NCBI GenBank assembly: GCA_030867875.1
Contig: JAOWCC010000019.1
Coordinates: forward strand, 79,140,861-79,204,860
Length of the DNA stretch: 64,000 bases
DNA from: Actinernus sp. WN-2022
Lineage: Eukaryota > Cnidaria > Anthozoa > Actiniaria > Actinernidae
Reading direction: 5' to 3'
The notes under the pieces were generated by a model. That model saw nothing but the letters and a program-made list of their open reading frames with translations. It did no database searches and was not told the DNA's origin. The position numbers and the translations under genes were made by a program. Shown one piece after another: positions 9,955 to 21,184 of the stretch (position 1 is its first letter; every line of letters starts with the position of its first letter).

Positions 9955-12525
9955 GCACTCTAAACTCGAGATACCTCGATGTTCTGTACATCAAAACACT
10001 GGAAATTTATTCTCCTATCTGAATTCAGCGGTAGCAAGTCAGTTCAGACAGGCGTATTCAAGCTAAACTCAGTTTTCCTCTACTTGGTCGTCCATAAACG
10101 AGTAACGCCTTGTAAAAATTCACTTCACTCGCGAAAGCAAATTCAAATTTATTTAGTCGAAATCTTAACATAATCACTCCAAACAGTTACTAGTTGCAGA
10201 TTAGATGTTACTTAACTTTGATTTGAAGGTAGAAATATTTCATAAATCATTTTATTTGTTTTAGAAGGCAAAATAGCTCCCAAAACCATGTATTTTTGAG
10301 TGAGATGACTTGGCCGATACAGGAAGTGAGTCACCGGATTTCGATATGTAGGCTTTTGTACGCAATGACTTTGATATGAAAGGCACTAGCTTGTTCGAGA
10401 CGGGTAGTGTTATTAGCAAAACCTGTTAGTAAATGCTAGTTTCCACCTCCACTCATTGTCGATCTTTCTAAGTCTGCGTGTTTGAAGATTAATTGTTTGC
10501 TCTCCAGAAAAGCCTTTCCCATGAGACCATGAGCTCAATTCATTCGTTATTGAAGTGATATATCAGCACGTGACTGCTTCAATGCATGGAGTCGAAACTG
10601 CTTTCTGTACAACTATTTATATTGTACGGGTCGATATGTAAGGAAATCAGTCTCAGGTTAAAACATGTTAAAGCGGCATATTTTGTACTGTGATATTAAC
10701 TGATCGGGCATCTTTAAATAACACGTCGTCAATTTGCCATCTTCCCGTTTTCTTACTTGAGCAATGTCTTTTATTATTTGAAATTTGTATTGCATCGATC
10801 ATCCGAGATTACTAGCTATGCTAAAATATGAGAAATTGATGGTTCATCTCAGAGCTAATTGAACAGTTTGTACATTAAAATAAGTGAAAGAAGAAAAAAG
10901 ACGATTCTGAGGCAGGAATTAAACTAGCGACTATACTGCAGTTCCTGGTTTAATGAGCCTCTCTATGAACTGATGATTTTGTCAAAAAGATTATATTTGA
11001 AAATAAAAGTTCTTGCAAAATCTTTGATCAATTTTGAATCAGGTTTTTACTATTTTTATAATAGGAAATGTCTTATTTTCTTTGCGTGTAGCCATTAGCC
11101 TCGAGATATTTCCAACTTTCGTATAGCGTGTTTGGTACAGTTATGTTATTTAATAAGCTTGCCGCCTTATTTATACATACACATATCATTTTGATTTTAG
11201 GGTTGTTTTTGATAATAATGGCGGGTTATATTTATCAATATAATAATAATGTCTAATTCAGACATTTATCAGAATTGATCTGCCGATTCGTTCTAGTGCT
11301 AATGTTTCTTAAGATATGATAAATAAATTCTGGAACTGATAGAAGCGCGTTAAAATGATGATAAGACAAGATCTGCCGACTCGGCGAGAGGAGAAGGAAT
11401 ATTGAACTTGACATACCTTCATAGGAACATTTATATACCATTATATACATTAACAAGCTAAAACTATACATTACTACGGAATAACTCATCCATGGCATTT
11501 TCACATACCTCCGAGACTGATAAAAGAAACACGGAACGTATTTGCATTTTTCAGTGAACGGGAAGAATCTTCTCGAGGATTTACAAAGTACATTTCAGTC
11601 TTTATTTAGGTTGAGATTTTACGCGCTCCGCTAAGCGCGATATCTAATCCCTGAAATAAGAAGTTACAATAAACTTCTTGCACAGCTTGTACTTCTGTCT
11701 TTGACACAGTAGAGCAGTTTAAAACTCGTCTTACCTTCTTTGAAACCCAAGGGTTAAAATCCACTTAAAAAATCCCCAAAAGATCCTGTCGTTTCAGCCT
11801 AACCGCGTTAGGTCGAGTTTCGCGGGAGCCAGGGTTGTTAGGTAATGTGTTTGAGATGATCTGGTGATTACGTCATGTCACAAGCCTGTGCCCCGACAGG
11901 TCTGTCAGTCATGAGATGGTCCCCACTGCGCATGCGTCGTGAGCACAATATTCCTGTCGATCCGAGAGATGATTTCTAAGTGATCATGTCATTGTATACA
12001 ACTCAAATGTTAAGCACCGAAAAAAAACCTCATACATTGGGAAGTTATTTCAGGGACACTGATTTCAAAAAGGGGAACTACAAATTATATGTAAACATTT
12101 ACTGATTTGTATATCAGGCATGAAAGTCGAGGTTGGATTTTCCTAAACTCCTTCATTCTGAAATATGGATCAACATTATAGTAATCTGCTGGTTGACCTT
12201 ATTTGGTTAACAGATAACCAGTAGGATAGCTGTGCCACCTGTTGTTGGTCTTGTAGCGTTGTGACTTGGTAATTAAGTCTTGTGTTTCATATCAAAACAA
12301 ACCGTTCACCAGATCATAGCCGGTTGGTTTTGTTTGACGTACTTTGTATGGGGGTCTTTTTTGTCTAATTGAATCAAAGTGAATGATTTGGAACAATGAT
12401 GAACGATTATCGCAACAGAAATAATGCGCGGTGGTTCGACTCAGTCGAATCAATAACTGAGCATATGCCCGTGGATCCTCTTAGCGGGTATTCTCATTTT
12501 ATCATGAGATATTATTAGAAATCGC
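9955..12525. other. Unassigned intergenic DNA between genes A and B
   Basis: About 2.5 kb of AT-rich sequence upstream of gene A. No conserved reading frame, tRNA or clear inverted repeat was found. Regulatory sequence for gene A may lie here. Confidence 0.4.
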
Positions 12526-12580
12526 CTCCCGGTTAGCTCAGTGGCGGTCTGATGTGCTGGAAGTCTTCACCAGGTCTCAC
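12526..12580 (+). repeat. Truncated tRNA-derived SINE head
   Basis: GCCTCCCGGTTAGCTCAGTGG matches the tRNA-like head of the fuller SINE at 32757-33000. It is truncated at about 12580 by the next element. Confidence 0.5.
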
Positions 12581-12601
12581 CTCGGTCTCAAGTTTATCTG
12601 A

Positions 12602-12970
12602 AGGGACCTTACGCAACCAGGACGGCGACGGCAGTGACGACGGGAGGCAGAAAAGCGTTTTCTCCCGAAATATGGTGTTTACTAGTTCCTTTATTCGCTT
12701 TTAATTACGTTTCACATCCAGGTCTTCGAAAAATATGATAAGCATAAAGTTTTGCTCACGCCGAACGAAAAACAGAGTGATTTACTTTCTTACGTTTGCG
12801 TTCTCTTGTAAACGTAAACTTTGGGGTTTTCACGTTGTGTTTTTCCAGACAACGGTTGAAATGTAGGCGACTGCGTGCATTTTCATATGCAGTTATTGTA
12901 TTTTGTAATTAAGGCTATTGTTTTATGGCGTCGTCCTAGACGTTGTCGTCCTGGTTGCGTAAGATCCCTA
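12602..12970. mobile_element. MITE with ~30-bp inverted ends
   Basis: The left end contains TTACGCAACCAGGACGGCGA and the right end its inverse (GTCCTGGTTGCGTAAGATCC). A second copy, split by a 1.8-kb insertion, is at 60731-62850. This one serves as its uninterrupted reference. Confidence 0.75.
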
Positions 12971-12994
12971 GTCTTAATTGTAAGACTGTTACGA

Positions 12995-13606
12995 GCTGTC
13001 GACGTTAAATAAGGCATTCTGATTGGCTACCCTACTATAGGTCTATTTGTGATAGCCCATGGTAGAGAAAAACCGCACGCATTTTCACGAAATAATAACA
13101 TTTTTTTAACTTCTATTTGTTTCTTTCTATTATTTCTACTGTCGGACTAGTTAGTTTATACAGGAGCCCATTACCAGGAGCGTCCATCTTCCCCACTGTG
13201 TCTGTACCCCAGCACAGAGGTAGATGAGGCTATTTTTAGCATTGCGTTTCGCGCGAAAAAGAACAAAGGTAGGCTATTCTTAGCCAATCAGATAGCTAAC
13301 GTTACTTCTCATTATCATTCTTCTCACTTTCAACGCGGGAATTCGAATTGCTCGTTTTCACTCAATCCCCAGAGATTCAAATGTTGGTGCCCCAACAAAA
13401 GAAGCTAACGAGTGATCTATTGTTTAAGGGCACCAACATGGCGTCGACCTCTTTTCGCGGGAATTTCGAATCTAAAAATAGCCTCATCTACCTCTGTGCT
13501 GGGGACCCAACCCATAACAGAGGAACGCTCCTGGTAATGGGCTCCTGGTTTATACTAAAACAATTAGACCTCTCGTCCTCATGGGCTGCGGGTCTAATTG
13601 CTAAAT
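12995..13606. mobile_element. Inverted-repeat element interrupted by a MITE
   Basis: Segments 12995-13160 and 13548-13606 match, in inverse order, the continuous sequence at about 37370-37560 (shared ATAGCCCATGGTAGAGAAA, a GTCGGAC block and ACTAAAACAATTAGACC). The 387-bp insertion between them is the MITE at 13161-13547. Confidence 0.65.
13161..13547. mobile_element. MITE with CAGGAGCCC ends and a 7-bp target duplication
   Basis: Ends CAGGAGCCCATTACCAGGAG and its inverse. It is flanked on both sides by GTTTATA (13154-13160 and 13548-13554). The related sequence near 37420 carries one uninterrupted copy of that site, which shows directly where the element inserted. Confidence 0.88.
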
Positions 13607-14022
13607 AAACGATGCATATCCAAGGGAGGGGTAGGTGGATAGTTTCCCAGAAACCGGGATTGCTCCCATTTGTCTTTGCCTCCAGTCCAATTTCTGATGC
13701 AGAAGAGTACTAAACTAAACGATCGATCATTAAACCTTTTATGGGGGGAGGTGAAGGTGTGGTGGAAACAAAAAAGTGAGCTGTTTCGTAGGAAAATGTA
13801 TTTCTTAAGGAGCCGAAAAAATCTACATGTGTTTGAGCAAGAAAAACATAATCGAATGCAGAAAAATATTAAATCCACATTTATTTCACGAAAAACAATT
13901 ATGCTACTAAGCATTTCAGAGGCGAGAACGCATATTCACATTAAATCCTGCACCCCTACCACCCCCCCCCCCCCCAGTACACTTGATTGAATAGTTCTGT
14001 CCTGTGTCCGTTAACTACAATA

Positions 14023-14174
14023 GAGGTTTTGCACCACCACGTGATGGCAGCCATGTTGGTGGCCAGAACAATAGAATGTTATTCCTTTGAGATTTATTTT
14101 TTCACATGATTGAACAAATTTCATTGTTCTGGCCACCAACATGGCTGCCATCACGTGGTGGTGCAAAACCTCTA
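14023..14174. mobile_element. Foldback MITE with ~53-bp arms
   Basis: The arms starting TAGAGGTTTTGCACCACC and ending in the exact inverse pair over about 53 bp, with a 45-bp loop. TA at both ends fits a Tc1/mariner-type target site. Confidence 0.8.
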
Positions 14175-14225
14175 TTCGGAAGCCTTGTTTGTTTATTGTT
14201 TGTATTTATTTGTTTGTCAGCAAAC

Positions 14226-14348
14226 AATAGACCAGTTTACGGTTCATGCGCAGTTATTCAAGTGTTTTGTTTCAAACGACGGACCACCATTGTCTAACGT
14301 CTGGTGGCTCGTCAAATAAACAAAGGATGAACCGTAAACTGGTCTATT
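14226..14348. mobile_element. Small MITE
   Basis: Inverted ends AATAGACCAGTTTACGGTTC and its complement, about 22 bp each, around a short unique centre. Confidence 0.75.
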
Positions 14349-14404
14349 ACCGTATGTGTCCCACTAATGTCTCTGGTATAACATAAACATACTATTTTGT
14401 ACAT

Positions 14405-14775
14405 TAACGCTTACCAGAAGCGTCCATATCTCCTATATAGGTGGCACAGCGTTTTCACAAGTTGGGCTATTTTCAGATTTATTTTTCCGCTAACCCAAGA
14501 ATGAGCCTGAAGCGAGCGAGCAAGGCGGCAGTACTAATCTGTGTAATGGAACCGTGTTTTTGGCGCATTGCCAGAGCCGTGAATTGTGATCGTGCGCGAG
14601 GACACAGAAACGATATGCGCAGATCAAACGAAGTGCATTGTGGTCGTGCGCAAGGACACAAAATGTTATACCAGAGACATTAGTGCATGGGACGATATAC
14701 GCGGTCTTCCGCACGTGGCTTTCCTTTCGCTTGGGCGTGAAGTTGTGACACATACCTCCTGGTTATGGGCTCCTG
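14405..14775. mobile_element. Degenerate copy of the CAGGAGC MITE family
   Basis: The left end is decayed (TTACCAGAAGCGTCCATATC). The right end ends TTATGGGCTCCTG. An interior block CACAGCGTTTTCACAAGTT is shared with the copy at 6150-6456. No clean target duplication. Confidence 0.6.
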
Positions 14776-14846
14776 GAGTGCGCTGTACTTGGTAACAGCA
14801 TAGCATTATTAATAGTAGCAGTAGTAATAATAGTCATCCGTAGACT

Positions 14847-15625
14847 GGAAGGTCGCGGGAAAGAGAATCCAGTAGATATTGCACGCGCATGCTCAGAACT
14901 GTCCGATCAGGAACAAGGTCAAATTCGCGGGGTTTACCGAATACATTTTTATTTGAAGGTTTATAAGTCCGATAATATCAGTGCAGAATTTCTCGCAATT
15001 ATGTCCTCCCGCAACACAAACATAAACAATTTCTTACTTTAGAGTTTTTATTGCTTCTCGTATGGACTAAATCCTTCATGTGAGAGCAGTAACAATTTGC
15101 ATTTACACAAAGATCGAAGGCTCAAGTCCATGCATTTCGTTAATTTTCACTGAGATCAGTCAGCTTCACTGCTGTTACCCCGTGCTCCTTTAGTTTAGCC
15201 ATTTGATCATCCATCAGAGATACGAGTTGAGAAATCAATCGACGAGTGGAGAAAAATAATCGACGAATTACAAGTCTGTTGTTTTGAAGATCTTAAAGAA
15301 TCACGTATACGAAAGGAAATAAAGTACAAACCAGCGACTTGCCAAACTCAGTGCTGAAGTTGACGAAGACATCTTCCCTTTGCATAGATAAAATAATGCT
15401 TCTAGTTGTTCATACTTTGCTACAAATTTATAATAGCACACTTTCAAGGCATAATAAACGTTGATACAATTCAGTAAATACTCCACTCCACTCGCATCCC
15501 GGGTTCGCCGCCATAATTATGAGCTATGTAGTCAGACCACACCACATTTTTATGGTGCGGCCTGGTTACATTTTTGACATGCGCACGTAATATCTACTGG
15601 AGTCTTGCGGTCGAAAGAGAGGCCA
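14847..15625. mobile_element. Inverted-repeat element (~780 bp)
   Basis: Both ends share CCAGTAGATATT followed by a GCGCATG block in inverse orientation, with looser similarity outside. No protein-coding content recognised. Confidence 0.5.
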
Positions 15626-16001
15626 TAATAAATGAATGATGATGATGACGACGACGAGAATGATGACGATGTTTCATATTCAAGATAGTACGACGTTTTA
15701 GCACTGCACACAAATTCAAACCAGTTTTTTAAGCTGCATTTTTTGGTAATTAAAAAAATGCATTATATTTGATACAAAAAACAAGAACAACAAAACTGTT
15801 TATAAGTTACACCATTTATTAATTGGTTTATTGATAGAAAATGGGATCATGGATTATGTGTGCTATGATAAAAACAGATGTTAACTCTAAGCTAAGGGGA
15901 AAGCGTAATTATATTTTGGTCCAAATCGCACAGACCAGATAAGAGAAAATCGTCGAACTGAAATGCGGATACACACGCATTCTTGCAGCTAGCGCTAAAG
16001 C

Positions 16002-16270
16002 TCGGTTTCCACTGGTATGATCATTACGATCGCTGTCATGCATCGTTAAAAAAGCCGTACTCAGCGATCCTAGCAATCATATGTCGCTGGCATCGCTAGG
16101 ATCGCTGGGGAGTGGTTTACACATGATCGCTAGGATCGCTGGAGACTGGTTTATACATGATCGCTAGATCGCTGGGGAGTGGTTTACATATGATCGCTAC
16201 GATCGCCGAGTACCTTTTTCAGCTGGTGATCGTAGCGATCGTAGCGATCCAGTATCAGTGGAAACCGAGT
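16002..16270. mobile_element. Palindromic element rich in GATCGCTAGGATCGC
   Basis: Ends CTCGGTTTCCACTG and CAGTGGAAACCGAG are exact inverses. The interior holds about three direct copies of a ~48-bp unit (GATCGCTAGGATCGCTGGGG then AGTGGTTTACACAT-like) and many short self-complementary GATCG words. Confidence 0.7.
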
Positions 16271-16691
16271 TTAACACGCATATCAGTTCCTTAAGACATG
16301 CGCGCCCTAAACTAGGTGATGCGCCTGATCAAAAACTATACCATTTGATAAATGTCATATTTACTCATCCCAACCGTCTTTTGTATTTCACTGAGTGCCA
16401 TCCCTGTTTTGTTTTCTTTGCCATTGAAGAGTGGGGTTAAATTTATATTGACCAATCAGAAATCACGAGTGCTATATTGACATAGAGAGTACTTGCTTCA
16501 ATAGGAAGCTCTGAAATAGATGGTAAAGATTACCACAATAGAAGCATTTTGGCCTTTTTACGCAGATGCAACATTGCTGATATAAGAAAGCAAGATACAT
16601 CAGGAGTCATTTAATTTCCTTGACTTCGTTTTACAATTATCACTGAGTTCTCTCCAGGGGCCAATTCAATAAAACTTATACACGTGTATTT

Positions 16692-16835
16692 ATGCACCTA
16701 TCAATGTTAAGCCCGAGGGCGGGGGTGGGGGGGGGGGGGGGGGGAGTGGGGGGGGGGGGGGTGGGGGGAGGCAATGTATGTCAAATCCCTACCCCTTGAC
16801 TCCCCCCCCCCTCGGGCTTAACATTGATAGGTGCA
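16692..16835. mobile_element. Small palindromic element with a G-run core
   Basis: Inverted arms GCACCTATCAATGTTAAGCC and its complement enclose a G-rich block interrupted by few other bases (about 16720-16770) and a C-run. The long G stretch may be unstable or mis-sized in assembly. Confidence 0.7.
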
Positions 16836-17363
16836 TTACAAGTCTGGCCATTGTTTTCCGGCGTTTAAACAATGGCAAGACGGTAAGCATTTCATCGAAT
16901 TGTCCCCTGTCTTTAATTTTGATAGATCGCAACTTGAAGACAAATGGCTGTTTTAATCCTTGAGTTATTTAGCTTATGGACCCTCTCCTCACCTAATTTG
17001 GCATGTGCTTCTTTGTCGAACCTCGTAAATGTGAAAACATCTAAATCTGTGAGTTGGCAGTTGGCATTATCGCCACCCCACCCCGCACTGCGCCTGTAGT
17101 TGGCAGTGCGCATTATCATCCCCACCCCACACTGCGCACTCCTTCCTGTAGAATGTCCCATTACTTCTCCAAAGAAAGCTAAATAATATTTTAGGTTAAA
17201 TTCCTTTTTCTTGCTGCACACATAAAAAGGTTTTAGAAACAGTCGAACCTTGGGGGCAAACGCTGGAAATTAGCTGCGGGAAATTTCGTTGGTCATTTAG
17301 ATAAGTCTATCAAACTTGAAAGGTTAGTTGGTGATAACAACGAGACCATCAATAAACCCATCT

Positions 17364-17830
17364 TTAAGGGAGCTGTGTCACGATGAGAGGTGTTTATAGT
17401 CTGTGTCAGGTCCGGGCACAGCTATTTTCAGCGATTTTAATTCCATATGAACTTACGAACTTCGCGCACATGTGGGATGGTTAAAGCCAAAGCAAAAATA
17501 ACTAACAAACAGTGTATAGACATACACTGGTGTCAGTAATCAACTAAAGTCGATTGAGGTATGCTAACCGCCGTGGGAAGCGAGTAGCAGCTGACGTTTC
17601 GAGCGCTAGTCCTTCGTCAGAGAAAAAAAAAGATTTTAGCATACCTCAATCGACTTTAGTTGATTATACCAGTGTTTATCTTGCCCACCGATGCAGTCTT
17701 CAATGCAAATATTGCGTATCATTTCAATCAAGAGTTGAGGGAGGGGACTTTAACTGTTTAAAGCCAATTAACAGCCACCAATCGAACAATGACTCCACGC
17801 ATGCGCAACACCATGACATAGCCCCTTTAA
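17364..17830. mobile_element. TTAA-ended element carrying a nested inverted repeat
   Basis: Ends TTAAGGGAGCTGTGTCACGA and an inverse ending CCATGACATAGCCCCTTTAA. Inside lies a 29-bp inverted repeat (17541-17569 against 17637-17666, AATCAACTAAAGTCGATTGA) around a CTGACG...CGTCAG hairpin. The TCAACTAAAGTCGATTGAGG block also occurs at 37965 and 39730. Confidence 0.7.
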
Positions 17831-17859
17831 ACCCATATTCGATTAATTGGTGAGGTAGC

Positions 17860-18741
17860 GGGTGTGTGTTATATACTCAGTAGCAGATCTAGAGGGGGCG
17901 GGATCCCCCCGGACACCGCTCTTAGCCGTCAAAGAGAACCGAGGGCCGCAGGACCGATGTCCACAGGGTTATGGTCCACGCCACTGACACTATCCTATTA
18001 CAGTTCACAGTTATTCAGCGAGTCACTGTGATCAAATCAGGAAGATATGGCTCGAGGGATACGTAGAATAATTTGTGTACAGTTTATTTCAGTTTTCATC
18101 CCGTATAACGAGACAAGACTAATAAAAACACAACCACACACGTGCCTATACACGCGACATTGAACTAGAGCAAAAACTCGCAGAATTGCAATCAAATGAC
18201 CAGAGAGTTAGGCTGGTCGGCTTCTAAACCATTGAATTAACCGGTTTATTTACATATAAGACGGAGGTTACAAAACAAATCGTTCTGTATCGTACAGAAG
18301 GTATTCTAATACCAATGACCTCCCAGATCGGTAAGTTTGTGCTTGAAATTGTTAACATTCTACAACATTTAACAACACGTAACATAACGCTAATTCAGAT
18401 AACAGAACGAATCGCTCGATCAATTTGCTGGCCCTATACAGAGAATATGCCTTTTACATTTAATGAAATATATCTGAAATGAGGTCTACACCTGATAAAA
18501 TGAATTCCATTTCGATCCGATGACAAAAGTTATATTGCATTACCTATACAGAACTTGCTTGTATGTTACATCAGACGAAATGCCGTCTTAACTTGTGTAC
18601 TTTCTTTTGAATGAATCTAAGAAGAATGCATTTGCGTTTTTGATTCGCTCTTTTAGGCACGCCTGCTTTCATTCAACGTTTTGTTTATTTTCAGCCAAAG
18701 TGAAATTATACAATACAAACCCTGACCAGTAAAGTCCAATG
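17860..18741. other. Region downstream of gene B
   Basis: Expected to hold the 3'UTR of gene B. No repeat or other gene recognised. Confidence 0.4.
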
Positions 18742-18747
18742 TTTATT
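18742..18747 (-). promoter_or_regulatory. Candidate polyadenylation signal of gene B
   Basis: AATAAA on the minus strand, 14 nt after the stop codon. This is close, so a later site may be used instead. Confidence 0.35.
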
Positions 18748-18761
18748 ACTCTATTAAAGAA

Positions 18762-21184
18762 TTATCCCAAGAAGTTAGCATTCAGCAGGTTGTCTTCGTT
18801 CACTACTTCATGGCCGTTGATAACCTCGATACATTTGTAGTAGACTTCCAAATACTTGTAGACTTCGGTACAATCCCTGTCGTCGAAGAATAACTTCGTG
18901 CATTTGACTTCGCACATCGTCGTCCCTTCGCACGTATCTTTTACTTTTGTCAAGAACTTGGGTGTCGTTGGGCAGTATTTGTCGGACATGAGACTTCCAG
19001 TGTGTTCTGTGCACAAGCCAAAGTTACGTCGCCCCCAGAAAGCAGAAATAATGCTGATATGTTTGTATTCGTTACATCTCAACCATGCCGTGTCTTCCTC
19101 GCATTTCACTGTGCCATTCTACAAGTACCAGAAGAAGCATAATGAAAAATGGTTCACAGAAACTCGTAATGAAGAGAGCACAGCCCTGTTTAGATTATCA
19201 AATGCTTAAAAATCTCGAATTAACTAGTTAGTTTAAGTCAGTGATGTGAGTAGTTTAGGCTGTACTATCTAATTAAGTAGCTGCTTAGTAGGTAGGTTCT
19301 ATGTATCACTTAAGTGGTTAAGTTCTAAGGTATAAGAGAAAGAAAACTTACATATCTGATTGGAGTTGGACCAGCAGGACCTGGCGGACCAATCATACCG
19401 GGAATACCTTGGGGACCGGACATTCCGCTACCTCCGTTCATACCAGCAGGACCGGGCATACCAGGAGAACCAGGCATACCGTCCATACCAGGAGGACCCT
19501 GGAAACCTGGTGATCCCGGTAAACCAGGGGGACCAGGCATACCGGGCATACCCGGGTCTCCCTTGTAACCGGGGGGACCTGGCATACCGGGTGAACCTGA
19601 CATACCGGCTTGACCATTCAAACCGGGGGGACCTTGAAGACCCTTCAAGATGAATCCCAGTGTTACATTTTGGTCCTTTAGTAGTTTGTTGAGCAACGGC
19701 GGGACTGGAGACACTGGCAAGGAAGCCTGCGGGGGAGAAACAAGACAAAACCGGTTTTAGTAAATATGTTTGGGTTGCCTTTCTTCTCCCTTCAGTCTTA
19801 GTTTCATTCAGGATATTATTCTTCGCCATCTTTTCCTCGACCTTGAAATGTTTTTATTTTATTTTAGTTGTGTTTGTTCGCCGACATTTCTGTCGAGGGA
19901 GCAGAATACTTCAATAGGATTACACGACACTGACTATTTGACAAGCTTCGATAAACATGAAAATGAATTCAAATTCATCAAAACCATAGTTTCTCTATGT
20001 ATATTTGTATCTCTTTGTTTAATTCCTAGTATTTTCTATGCATCAAGTTACTGGAAAACAGAGGTCAAAAGAGAATTACGTTTACGTATGAAACTCCCAC
20101 GCTTACTGAGAAAGTGAATAACAAATCCTGGACTGCGAAAATACTTCAAAATGCTATCGTATAGTACGTAATTGACAAACCGCCTTCCATGGTCTCCACG
20201 GACTACATATGCCAAAACGATCTGTAGTAACTTTGGATTGACTTTTCGTTTACCGTTTCTTGTAGAGAGAGAAAAAGTGATACCAGAATCGTCACAATCA
20301 TCTCAATTTCCAACAAGTCCAATATCTAGTCAATTGAAGATTCAATTCCGTCAAGCCTTTCACCAAGGCTACTGTTGTGTGATCGGACCCGATCCCGGGC
20401 TAACTCGCCGCTCCCCGCTTTTTTCTCAATCGGAAGAACGTCCCCTTCCTCAAGTCCTTTTTTCTCGGGTAAAATAAGACTTTTAGACGCCAACGCGGCA
20501 CATTTTGCATTTGAATATTAGCAGGTAAGGGAAAATTAATTTCTCCCTCGAGAAAAAGAAAATTGTTATCGACGTGTTGTATTAAATGATTAACAAGGTG
20601 AGGAAGGGCCTGCTTGGTTAGTTCATCAAGACTGCGTTTGGTGAAGAACGGGTGTTTTTGTCCATATATGGAACAAAGATCAAGAGAAGATGTGAAACCG
20701 ACTGTGTTTAGTAGAGCGATCAGAATGCCATTGTTTTTCTCTGCCATTTACCAGCTCTCCATTAAATCTGCGTAAAATGATATATCATCACGCATGGGAG
20801 AGTTCCAATAATCCAAGTTTGCTAAGCAAACACTTTAAAATCACTGAATCGATTCAAGGTTTTGATTCAACCGAGAAAGGACATAGATAGAGTGACATTG
20901 AACCCGTCATGCTTGCTCAGGCTAACTATAAGCGTTTAAATTCTCCTACGAGAAGATGAAAAGGAGCGTGAACAAGCTCGGTAAAGCTAGGACGATCGCC
21001 AATAGAAAATTTGACGGTCATCCAAATCCCACTAATAGTCAACATTGGGATCGCTATCCGAGTGACGACACTCAAAGTACATGATACTTTACAGAATAAA
21101 ATACGAAGAAACGAGTGTACTTACCGCGTTATGAAATAGCACGAGGCCTACAAGGAGCGATAACCCGAGGCAGATAATCCTCAT
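18762..21184 (-). CDS. Nematogalectin-like protein (31-triplet collagen plus SUEL lectin), gene B
   Basis: Predicted secreted nematocyst structural protein of 263 aa. Coding exons (minus strand) are 21184-21125, 19726-19352 and 19118-18762, with GTAAGT donors, CAG/TAG acceptors and phase-0 introns. Residues 1-20 are a signal peptide ([20 protein letters not shown]). Residues 21-48 are a linker with NVT and [11 protein letters not shown], conserved with gene C. Residues 49-141 are 31 unbroken Gly-X-Y triplets rich in Pro and Met, then PIRY. Residues 146-263 are a SUEL domain with FWGRRN and [14 protein letters not shown], and nine Cys, one more than A and C (EVKC). The extra Cys could make an intermolecular bond, which is speculation. 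The ATG lies 3 nt after an acceptor as in A and C. Family assignment rests on domain order, and the exact orthologue is not determined. Confidence 0.9.
19770..20117 (+). other. Unassigned frame with a hydrophobic segment, antisense in gene B intron 1
   Basis: A 115-aa frame with one convincing membrane-like stretch ([20 protein letters not shown]) preceded by charged residues and followed by a basic tail. The KT plus hydrophobic helix is faintly like helix 6 of a G-protein-coupled receptor, but no second receptor motif is present. It may be a pseudogene fragment or chance. Confidence 0.2.
20400..20747 (-). other. Unassigned 115-codon frame inside gene B intron 1
   Basis: ATG-started frame on the gene's strand, 115 aa, beginning [18 protein letters not shown] and ending in a basic stretch ([15 protein letters not shown]). 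I recognise no domain. It has no clear splice signals tying it to gene B. It could be a chance frame, an intronic retroposed fragment or a small independent gene. Confidence 0.25.

Noticed and set aside
19428..19829. Second frame across the gene B collagen exon
   Set aside because: Collagen-coding DNA stays open in other frames because of its GGN-CCN periodicity; the Gly-X-Y frame with matching splice sites is the real one.
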